NCBI GenBank assembly: GCA_015490895.1
Contig: WFWY01000117.1
Coordinates: 1-43,252, forward strand
DNA length: 43,252 nucleotides
Reading direction: 5' to 3'
DNA from: Thiotrichaceae bacterium
GTDB taxonomy: Bacteria; Pseudomonadota; Gammaproteobacteria; Thiotrichales; Thiotrichaceae
Shown here: piece by piece, positions 36,317-43,252 of the stretch
Position numbering within the stretch: position 1 is the first letter of the stretch
How the letters are laid out: each line of letters begins with the position of its first letter
Made by a program: the position numbers and the translations under genes
Notes under the pieces: generated by a model
Seen by the model: the letters and a program-made list of their open reading frames with translations, nothing else
What the model was told of the DNA's origin: nothing
Database searches by the model: none

Positions 36317-37771
36317 TTAGGGCTTTGCTGGCTGTTTTGCAGGAACCGGAACCGCTGGCTTCTCTCCTGCTGCCCTGATTTGCTCAAGAGCACTTTTTGC
36401 CCCCTTGTGTTGCTGCCTGGCTGCTTTCTGTAACCAGCTGATGGCTTTTTTCATATCAGGTTTCTGATCACCATAACCTGTTGCGTACATTGCGCCAACA
36501 CTGTACTGCGCGTGTGGCAGTCCTTCTTTGGCGGCTTTTTTGTACCAGGACATGGCTTTATTCAGATCCTTGCTCACACCGGCTCCATCGTGATACATGT
36601 CTCCAAGCATAAGCATGGCCTGGGGTAGTCCTTTTTTAGCCGCTTTTTTATACCAGGGCGCTGCCTTTCCCATATTTTTTGTGACACCAATACCGTTTAA
36701 ATACATATCTCCAAGCATGGCCATAGCGATGGGTGAACCTTTTTTGGCCACTTTTTGAAAGAGTTTAAAGGCTTTTTTGGGGTTCTTCTTGGTGCCTACC
36801 CCGTCCAGATACATAAGTCCCAAACTGTACTGTGCGTTGGGCAAGCCACCATCAGCCGCCTTTTTCATAGCGCGAAATGCCTGCTTTTCATTCTTTTGGG
36901 TACCTTTTCCATTAGCATACATAATTGCTAGCATATAGTCTGCTGAAGGGTGGCCTGCCCGGGCTGCCTTTGTTGCATAATTAAAAGCTTTTTTGGGGTT
37001 TTCTTTTACACCAGAGCCTTTCAGGTAGCGCTCGGCCAGCATTAACTGTACATCGACCATGCCACTATTGGCTGCCTGCTCATACCAGCTAATTGCCTTG
37101 CCAATATCCTTTTTAACGCCTAGTCCTTGTTCATACATAATACCGATATCACGTTTGGCATCCGGTATTTTGGGTGCGGCTTTTCTTAGCCAGGTCATTG
37201 CCTGTTTGGCGTTTTTCTGGGTACCAATCCCTTTTACCAGCATGACCCCCATGAAATATTGTGCGCCTGGATGATTTTTTTTCGCGGCTTTCTGGTTCCA
37301 GGAGAAGGCTTGCCGGGTATCTTTTTTAGTGCCTTGTCCGTTCAGGTAGAGCTGTCCCAGAATATATTCACCTGCCGGATCTCCCCGCTTGGCGAACTTG
37401 GAAGCAATGTTAAATACAGTCTTGTAATCTTTTTTCGCATAGGCGTTACGCAGCATGATATTGGGATCCTGAGGATTACCCTGTCGGGGTTGCTGTTGTT
37501 TGCCCTGTTGTGCACCTTGTTGTCCCGTAGCCAGGCCTACCGGGCCATTGCCATGTCGATGAGCATAACCTTGTGCAGGAAGTTTGTGATCATGGGTACG
37601 CCCGCCATGTGAATGTGGTTCGGCGAAGACTAGCGGGGTCGCCAGCAAGCATAAGGTGAAAATAGATAATTTCTGTAATAGTTTGTATTTATTCATAGTC
37701 GTTTTGTTGTTAGTCTCTGTTTTTTTGGCGTAGCTTAGCATAAGGGTGTCTCTATTGACTATTTTACTCAT
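36317..37771 (-). CDS. Sel1-repeat protein with His-rich N-terminus
   Basis: 484 residues. After a long N-region (about 25 residues) there is a signal sequence (LSIFTLCLLATPLVFA), so it is probably periplasmic. Mature sequence begins EPHSHGGRTHDHK and continues to HRHG: six His within about 25 residues, a likely metal-binding patch. A Gln-rich linker precedes nine Sel1-like repeats (about 130-455), each with an A..Y.LG.MY..G pattern, and a Pro/Ala tail. GTGGAG precedes the ATG at 37771; a start at 37696 would give a standard signal peptide. Sel1 arrays mediate protein contacts; the partner is unknown. It is divergent from trpF. Confidence 0.75.
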   Translation of the reverse strand: MSKIVNRDTLMLSYAKKTETNNKTTMNKYKLLQKLSIFTLCLLATPLVFAEPHSHGGRTHDHKLPAQGYAHRHGNGPVGLATGQQGAQQGKQQQPRQGNPQDPNIMLRNAYAKKDYKTVFNIASKFAKRGDPAGEYILGQLYLNGQGTKKDTRQAFSWNQKAAKKNHPGAQYFMGVMLVKGIGTQKNAKQAMTWLRKAAPKIPDAKRDIGIMYEQGLGVKKDIGKAISWYEQAANSGMVDVQLMLAERYLKGSGVKENPKKAFNYATKAARAGHPSADYMLAIMYANGKGTQKNEKQAFRAMKKAADGGLPNAQYSLGLMYLDGVGTKKNPKKAFKLFQKVAKKGSPIAMAMLGDMYLNGIGVTKNMGKAAPWYKKAAKKGLPQAMLMLGDMYHDGAGVSKDLNKAMSWYKKAAKEGLPHAQYSVGAMYATGYGDQKPDMKKAISWLQKAARQQHKGAKSALEQIRAAGEKPAVPVPAKQPAKP

Positions 37772-37839
37772 GGAGGCTCCACCTCTATAGTCTTGCAGGT
37801 TATTTTTTTAATTCCTTAAACTGGGAACGGTACAACCTT

Positions 37840-38466
37840 ATGGCACGAGTTAAAATATGTGGCATCACCTCAGTGGCTGATGCGCTGGAAGCTGCCCGCT
37901 ATGGTGCAGATGCTATTGGATTGGTGTTTTATAAAAAAAGTTCCCGTTATGTGACAGTAGACGAGGCCGTTGAAATCTGTCATGCCCTGCCACCTTTTGT
38001 TTCTGTGGTTGCACTGTTTATGAATGCCAGTAGTGAGTATGTACATGAAGTGGTCGCAGATGTTCCCTGTGACCTGTTACAGTTTCACGGTGAGGAGTCT
38101 CCCTCGTTTTGTGCTTCGTTTTCAATGCCCTATATAAAGGCTGTGCCAATGAAGCGTGATGCTTCTGAACTGTTTGATTTTGCAAGCTACGCTGATGAAT
38201 ATGTTGATGCCAAAGGCTTTCTGGTTGATGGACATGCGCCTGGCACCGCTGGTGGTTCGGGTGAAACATTTGACTGGCAACAGATACCACTTGATTACTC
38301 CCGACCTGTTATTCTGGCAGGTGGCCTGACACCGGATAATGTGGCAGACGCCTTGCAAGTTGCCAATGTATATGCGGTTGATGTCAGTAGTGGTGTAGAA
38401 TCCGAGCCAGGGGTGAAAGATGCCCAAAAAATACGACAATTTATGCAAGAGGTGAGATGTGTCTAA
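37840..38466 (+). CDS. trpF: Phosphoribosylanthranilate isomerase
   Basis: 208 residues, a TIM barrel that isomerises phosphoribosylanthranilate in tryptophan synthesis. Catalytic Cys7 in KICGIT, RYV in [22 protein letters not shown] with the catalytic Asp nearby, [10 protein letters not shown] and VDVSSGVE are all family signatures. It is a separate gene, not fused to trpC, as in pseudomonads. Its stop overlaps trpB by 8 bases. Confidence 0.96.
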   Translation: MARVKICGITSVADALEAARYGADAIGLVFYKKSSRYVTVDEAVEICHALPPFVSVVALFMNASSEYVHEVVADVPCDLLQFHGEESPSFCASFSMPYIKAVPMKRDASELFDFASYADEYVDAKGFLVDGHAPGTAGGSGETFDWQQIPLDYSRPVILAGGLTPDNVADALQVANVYAVDVSSGVESEPGVKDAQKIRQFMQEVRCV

Positions 38467-39685
38467 TTCAGTGGACTTTAGCAGTATTCATTGGGATGAG
38501 TTTCCGGATAATGCCGGGCATTTCGGGGTTCATGGTGGTTGCTTCGCTGCTGAAACCCTGATGGAGGCGATTGACCTGTTGCGTGAAGCCTATTTTAAAT
38601 TGAAGGGTGATCCTGCTTTTCAGGCGGAGTTCGATGCAGACCTGAAGCATTATGTGGGACGCCCCAGCCCTCTTTATCACGCCGAGCGCTGGAGCCGGGA
38701 GCTGGGAGGTGCACAAATTTACCTGAAACGGGAAGATTTGAATCACACGGGCGCACACAAGATTAACAACACTATTGGTCAGGCCTTGTTAGCGAAGTAC
38801 ATGGGTAAAACCCGGATTATTGCAGAAACGGGAGCCGGGCAACATGGCGTGGCCTCGGCAACGATTGCGGCTCGCCTGGGGCTGGAGTGTGTGGTGTATA
38901 TGGGAGAGGTTGATGTTGAGCGCCAGGCGCCTAATGTTTATCGCATGAAGTTGCTGGGGGCTGAAGTGGTGCCGGTAACATCTGGTTCCAAAACCCTGAA
39001 AGATGCCTTGAATGAAGCTATGCGGGACTGGGTAACCAATGTTGATGATACCTTTTATATTATTGGTACAGTTGCAGGGCCGCATCCCTATCCGTTACTG
39101 GTACGTGATTTTCAGTGTGTCGTAGGACGTGAGGCCCGGCAGCAGATTGTTGAACAGACCGGACGTATGCCCGATGCACTGGTTGCCTGTGTGGGAGGTG
39201 GGTCAAATGCTATCGGACTGTTTCACCCCTTTTTGGCAGATCAGGATGTTGCGATTTATGGTGTGGAAGCAGCGGGGGATGGTCTGGATACTGGCCGTCA
39301 TGCAGCACCATTATGTAAGGGACAGCCAGGTGTACTGCATGGCAATCGCACCTATTTGATGGATGATGATGATGGGCAGATTATCGAAACACACTCTGTC
39401 TCGGCGGGACTGGATTATCCGGGTGTGGGTCCAGAGCATTCCTGGCTAAAGGATATTGGACGTGCCAACTATGTGGCAGTGACTGATGATGAAGCACTGG
39501 CAGCTTTCCATGCCCTGACACGTATTGAAGGCATTATTCCTGCTCTGGAAAGTAGTCATGCGCTGGCCTATGCCATGAAGCTGGCACCTGGCTTGTCACG
39601 TGATCAGCAAATTATTGTGAACCTCTCCGGCCGAGGAGACAAAGACATTAATACCGTAGCGGCACTTGAGGGGATAGTACTATGA
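38459..39685 (+). CDS. trpB: Tryptophan synthase beta chain
   Basis: 408 residues; condenses indole with serine using PLP. The PLP Lys101 is in [10 protein letters not shown]-type sequence ([15 protein letters not shown]), [10 protein letters not shown] is present, and GGGSNAIG binds the phosphate. The start is GTG within the trpF end. Its TGA overlaps the trpA ATG by 4 bases, giving tight coupling of the two subunits. Confidence 0.98.
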   Translation: MSNSVDFSSIHWDEFPDNAGHFGVHGGCFAAETLMEAIDLLREAYFKLKGDPAFQAEFDADLKHYVGRPSPLYHAERWSRELGGAQIYLKREDLNHTGAHKINNTIGQALLAKYMGKTRIIAETGAGQHGVASATIAARLGLECVVYMGEVDVERQAPNVYRMKLLGAEVVPVTSGSKTLKDALNEAMRDWVTNVDDTFYIIGTVAGPHPYPLLVRDFQCVVGREARQQIVEQTGRMPDALVACVGGGSNAIGLFHPFLADQDVAIYGVEAAGDGLDTGRHAAPLCKGQPGVLHGNRTYLMDDDDGQIIETHSVSAGLDYPGVGPEHSWLKDIGRANYVAVTDDEALAAFHALTRIEGIIPALESSHALAYAMKLAPGLSRDQQIIVNLSGRGDKDINTVAALEGIVL

Positions 39686-40500
39686 GTCGAATATCTGCGT
39701 GCTTCGAAAGACTAAAAAAAGAGGGAAAAACTGCATTAATCCCCTATATTGCAGCGGGTGACCCGAATTTATCCGTCACGGTACCTTTAATGCACAAGAT
39801 GGTCGATAGCGGAGCTGATCTGATTGAGCTGGGTGTTCCTTTTTCCGACCCCAGTGCTGATGGGCCAACCATACAGGCCAGCATGGAGCGTGCTCTGGAG
39901 CAGGGTATTAGCCTGTTAAAAGTACTGGATATGGTGAAGTCATTTCGGCAAGATAATACTCATACACCTATTATTTTGATGGGATATTTGAATCCGGTCG
40001 AGCATATGGGCTACCCGGTGTTTGCTGAAGCTGCGGCCAGTGCAGGAGTGGATGGTGTGTTGACGGTAGATCTCCCTCCTGAAGAGGCTGATGACTTTAT
40101 TCGGTTAATGCGTGCACATCGACTGGATAGTATCTTTTTGCTGGCACCTACAACCATTGAAGAACGGATTCATAAAATCGCTGAGTATGGTAGTGGTTTT
40201 CTGTATTATGTTTCTTTAAAAGGAGTGACTGGCTCCAACACTCTGAATGTGAAAGAGGTTGAACAAAAGTTACGAAAAATACGGAATATCACCGCGTTGC
40301 CGCTAGGGGTGGGGTTTGGTATCAAGGATGCTGACTCTGCGGCAGCGGTTGCTCAGGTGGCAGATGCTATTGTGGTTGGCAGTGCCATTATCCGGAAAAT
40401 AGAGGCCAGCCCTGATAATACAGCACATATTATGCAGGATATTGGTGATCTGCTAACAGAAATGAGAGCAGGGATGGATGGTACTATTCCGGCAACATAG
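39682..40500 (+). CDS. trpA: Tryptophan synthase alpha chain
   Basis: 272 residues, a TIM barrel releasing indole from indole-3-glycerol phosphate. Catalytic Glu49 ([12 protein letters not shown]) and Asp60 (SADGPT) are present, with [10 protein letters not shown] and [10 protein letters not shown] in the C-terminal half. It is followed by accD after 37 bases, the common gammaproteobacterial order. Confidence 0.98.
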   Translation: MSRISACFERLKKEGKTALIPYIAAGDPNLSVTVPLMHKMVDSGADLIELGVPFSDPSADGPTIQASMERALEQGISLLKVLDMVKSFRQDNTHTPIILMGYLNPVEHMGYPVFAEAAASAGVDGVLTVDLPPEEADDFIRLMRAHRLDSIFLLAPTTIEERIHKIAEYGSGFLYYVSLKGVTGSNTLNVKEVEQKLRKIRNITALPLGVGFGIKDADSAAAVAQVADAIVVGSAIIRKIEASPDNTAHIMQDIGDLLTEMRAGMDGTIPAT

Positions 40501-40537
40501 ATGGGTACTGGATAGTACGCAAATAGAGGATAGAGGA

Positions 40538-41506
40538 ATGAAGCAGGAAGATGTGTTGAGCTGGTTTGAAAAACTGTTGCCCTCACGCATCAGGACAGAA
40601 GAAACAGGCAAGAAAGGCTCAGTGCCGGAAGGCCTGTGGAGTAAATGTCCTGCATGTAATGCCATGCTGTATAGCAAGGATCTGACTAATAATAACGAAG
40701 TGTGTCCCAAGTGTGACCACCATATGCGTCTGGGTGGGCGACGACGTCTGGAAGTGTTTCTTGACGAAGAAGGTCGTGAAGAAATTGCCGCTAATGTGGT
40801 ACCGGTTGATATTCTGAAGTTTCGGGATGGTAAAAAATATAAAGATCGTATTACAGCCGCCCAGAAGACCACGGGTGAAAAAGATGCCCTGATCGTTATG
40901 CGTGGAACAGTACATGGTAATGCGCTGGTTGCTGCGGCCTTTGATTTTCGTTTTATGGGCGGTTCAATGGGTTCTGTAGTGGGTGAGCGTTTTGTTCAGG
41001 GAGTGGAAGCGGCTATTGATGAAGGTATCCCGTTCGTCGTATTTTCTGCCAGTGGGGGCGCAAGGATGCAGGAGGCTCTTTTCTCCCTGATGCAAATGGC
41101 AAAAACCAGTGCTGCGCTGGCACGGCTGGCGGATGCCGGGCTTCCCTATATTTCTGTACTGACGGATCCTACCATGGGAGGGGTTTCGGCGAGCTTTGCC
41201 ATGCTAGGGGATATCAATATCGCCGAACCCAGGGCACTGATTGGTTTTGCAGGCCCCAGAGTCATTGAGCAGACGGTGAGAGAAACCTTGCCGGAAGGTT
41301 TTCAGCGCAGTGAATTCCTGCTGGAAAAAGGTGCCATTGACATGATCGTTAATCGTAATGATCTGCGTGCACAAATCTCGGATTTACTCGCTATTTTGAA
41401 GCATCGTCCGCGTCCTGTCAGTATTGACCATGAAATGATGATGGAGCCTGTCGAAGAGGATGATAATGCTCCGGATAGTACCACGGATAACCAACCCGGA
41501 GGCTGA
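40538..41506 (+). CDS. accD: Acetyl-CoA carboxylase carboxyltransferase beta subunit
   Basis: 322 residues. An N-terminal zinc ribbon (Cys37, Cys40, Cys56, Cys59) precedes the crotonase-like carboxyltransferase domain with [21 protein letters not shown] and [12 protein letters not shown]. It works with AccA, which is not in this window, to make malonyl-CoA. I chose the ATG with AGAGGA 7 bases upstream; the frame is open 20 codons further into trpA. The C-terminus is acidic. Confidence 0.97.
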   Translation: MKQEDVLSWFEKLLPSRIRTEETGKKGSVPEGLWSKCPACNAMLYSKDLTNNNEVCPKCDHHMRLGGRRRLEVFLDEEGREEIAANVVPVDILKFRDGKKYKDRITAAQKTTGEKDALIVMRGTVHGNALVAAAFDFRFMGGSMGSVVGERFVQGVEAAIDEGIPFVVFSASGGARMQEALFSLMQMAKTSAALARLADAGLPYISVLTDPTMGGVSASFAMLGDINIAEPRALIGFAGPRVIEQTVRETLPEGFQRSEFLLEKGAIDMIVNRNDLRAQISDLLAILKHRPRPVSIDHEMMMEPVEEDDNAPDSTTDNQPGG

Positions 41507-41516
41507 CCGGTTCAAC

Positions 41517-42785
41517 ATGTCCTCCCGCTTTGGTACATTGCAACAGTGGCTGGACTGGCAGGAATCCCTGCACTGGACGAGTATCGACCTGGGGCTGGGG
41601 CGCATCCGCGAAGTTGCACAAAATTTGCAGCTTTTAGACCCTCCCTTTACGGTGATTACCGTTGCTGGTACCAATGGCAAAGGTTCCACTATTGCCTTGT
41701 TGGAGTCAATGCTGCTTGCCGAAGGGTATACCACAGGAGCTTACACCAGCCCTTACCTGTATCGTTACAATGAGCGTATCAAACTAACGGGCAAAGAAGC
41801 CACCGATGCACAAATTTGTGAGGCTTTTCAGGTGATCGATAATGCACGTGGGGATATTAGCCTGACCTATTTTGAATTTGCTACGCTGGCGGCTATCTGG
41901 GTATTCAAACAACAGAAGATTCAGGTAGCCTTGCTTGAAGTCGGCATGGGAGGGCGACTGGATGCGGTTAATCTCTGGGATAGTGATGTCGCGGTGATTA
42001 CCAGTATTGGTATTGATCACGTGAAATGGCTGGGGGATAACCGTGAAGATATTGCACGTGAAAAAGCGGGAATTATGCGAGTCGGGCATCCCGTTATCTC
42101 GGGCGACCTTGATCCACCATACTCCATTTCCGAGCAGGCCAGGCGGGTGGGCGCTATACTTCTACAGGCTGGTGAGTATTTTTTCTGGGAGACAGGGAAA
42201 GCCGGTTGGCAGTTATGCTGTGGTGAGACGCGATGGATCGACTTGCCGTTGCCTGCACTTAAGGGTGCTATTCAGATCAATAATGCAGCAGTGGCAGTGA
42301 CAGTGCTACAGGCTCTGCAAGATGTTTTTCCGGTTACGGAAAAGGCGATTCATGCCGGGTTGCAACACGTTGTACTACCCGGTCGCCTGGAGTGTATTCA
42401 GCACGAGCCGGAAGTCATACTGGATGTGGCACATAATGCACACGCAGCACAACAACTAGCCGCATGGTTGGCTGATCACCCTGTCCGGGGCAATACCTAT
42501 GCTTTGTTTTCCATGCTGGATGATAAGGATATTGCAGTGGTTGCAAAAATAATGGATATCGTTGTGGATGGCTGGTTTGTGGCAGGCCTTGGTGATATTC
42601 GCGGGCTGGAAGCGGATAAGCTGGTTAAGGAAATGCAACTGGAACCAGAGCGCCTGAGCAGGATAAAAGCTTTTGAGACGCTGGATCTGGCCTGGGAGTC
42701 GTGTAAAAAACAGGCAAAAAAGGCAGATAGAATTATTGTATTTGGTTCTTTTCTAGTTTTATCAGAATTTAAAGTGATTTTTTAA
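41517..42785 (+). CDS. folC: Folylpolyglutamate / dihydrofolate synthase
   Basis: 422 residues. A Mur-ligase-type enzyme that adds glutamate to folates and forms dihydrofolate. ATP-binding VAGTNGKGST, TSPYLYRYNERI, TYFEFATLAA, LLEVGMGGRLDAVN and the C-terminal LDVAHNAHA are present. The frame is open from 41460, inside accD; the ATG at 41517 fits the family start and follows GGAGG by 14 bases. accD-folC-dedD is a standard order. Confidence 0.95.
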   Translation: MSSRFGTLQQWLDWQESLHWTSIDLGLGRIREVAQNLQLLDPPFTVITVAGTNGKGSTIALLESMLLAEGYTTGAYTSPYLYRYNERIKLTGKEATDAQICEAFQVIDNARGDISLTYFEFATLAAIWVFKQQKIQVALLEVGMGGRLDAVNLWDSDVAVITSIGIDHVKWLGDNREDIAREKAGIMRVGHPVISGDLDPPYSISEQARRVGAILLQAGEYFFWETGKAGWQLCCGETRWIDLPLPALKGAIQINNAAVAVTVLQALQDVFPVTEKAIHAGLQHVVLPGRLECIQHEPEVILDVAHNAHAAQQLAAWLADHPVRGNTYALFSMLDDKDIAVVAKIMDIVVDGWFVAGLGDIRGLEADKLVKEMQLEPERLSRIKAFETLDLAWESCKKQAKKADRIIVFGSFLVLSEFKVIF

Positions 42786-42865
42786 GAAAACATGCTAAAA
42801 TACTCATAGATAAACGTAATATTATTATTTTAGTGGCTTAGAGTTCTAGGAACAGGAGACAGAAA

Positions 42866-43252
42866 ATGGAAAAGGCAGTCGTGAGACGTGGTATTGGAGC
42901 AGTGGTTTTAGCGCTGGTCGCTGCTTTGTTATTAGGGTACTTGCTGAAAGGCAAGGGCAACGAGCGTAAAGAGGTAGTAAATATGGAGCTGCCCAAGTCC
43001 CCCATACAAATATTCCCTGAAGGTGGAAACGGGGCGGCTCCCGGCGGGCAGGGTGCTCAGGCAGGCACAGGCGCAGCAACATTGGTTGCAGCGGGTTCCG
43101 GTGCAGCTACAGCCGTCGTCGATGGAGCCAAAAAAGCAGGCAAAGCTGTCGTCGATGAAGGAAAAAAAGCGGTGGGGGCTGATGCTGCCAACAAAAAAAC
43201 TGTGGCTGGTAACCTGATTGTTGACACAGAGACCGGGAACCCTCATCTGGAT
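42866..43252 (+). CDS. DedD-like inner-membrane protein (3' truncated)
   Basis: 129 residues are visible before the window ends. A short cytosolic start is followed by one transmembrane helix (IGAVVLALVAALLLGYLL), then a Gly/Ala-rich low-complexity segment with Lys-rich repeats (KKAGKAVVDEGKK). Position after folC and this topology fit DedD, a divisome-associated SPOR protein; the SPOR domain itself would lie beyond the edge. AGGAGA sits 6 bases before ATG. Confidence 0.7.
   Translation, partial: MEKAVVRRGIGAVVLALVAALLLGYLLKGKGNERKEVVNMELPKSPIQIFPEGGNGAAPGGQGAQAGTGAATLVAAGSGAATAVVDGAKKAGKAVVDEGKKAVGADAANKKTVAGNLIVDTETGNPHLD

Overview
The window looks like chromosomal core sequence from a gammaproteobacterium outside the Enterobacterales. 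The evidence is the gene orders hemC-hemD-hemX-hemY, mrdA-mrdB-rlpA-dacA-ybeD-lipB, trpF-trpB-trpA-accD-folC-dedD, feoA-feoB-feoC and dapE beside yffB, all typical of that class. It also carries an Alvin-type 2[4Fe-4S] ferredoxin, a TusE/DsrC-family protein and a tRNA-Pro(GGG). Base composition is moderate, and I see no phage, CRISPR array, integrase or intact transposase. The genus cannot be named from this sequence alone.

Layout. 1-7.7 kb is an iron region: a small trypsin-like protease, then a Fur-box-preceded porin, a flavinylated-type FMN-binding protein, a PepSY transmembrane protein, feoABC and a convergent fur. 7.8-13.3 kb has tRNA-Pro, an RlmI/K-like methyltransferase operon with an unknown lipoprotein and an unknown 604-aa protein, tusE and an App1-like phosphatase. 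13.6-20.2 kb has adk and, on the opposite strand, a compact operon of a tiny membrane ORF, XpaC-like, TelA-like, SPFH-GYF, zinc-ribbon membrane and DUF1287 proteins. 20.7-29.6 kb has a ferredoxin, the hemCDXY operon, dodecin, an SGNH esterase lipoprotein, an inositol-monophosphatase-type enzyme, DUF3301, dapE and yffB. 30-36.3 kb is the cell-elongation and lipoylation cluster. 36.3-43.25 kb has a His-rich Sel1 repeat protein, trpFBA, accD, folC and a truncated dedD-like gene.

Working together. The porin, FMN-binding and PepSY proteins plausibly deliver electrons to periplasmic ferric iron so that FeoABC can import the ferrous product, under Fur control (inference). The XpaC/TelA/SPFH/zinc-ribbon operon combines two partner sets known separately from Firmicutes and is the best candidate here for an under-described envelope-stress system.

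The most striking non-coding signal is a dispersed repeat of about 160-175 bp with terminal inverted repeats. There are four long copies and several short derivatives. Ends of these repeats coincide exactly with the stop codons of fur, mrdA and the DUF1287 gene, and a related short hairpin coincides with that of dapE. Some long copies keep a similar open reading frame from end to end. A separate 120-bp imperfect palindrome lies downstream of adk.
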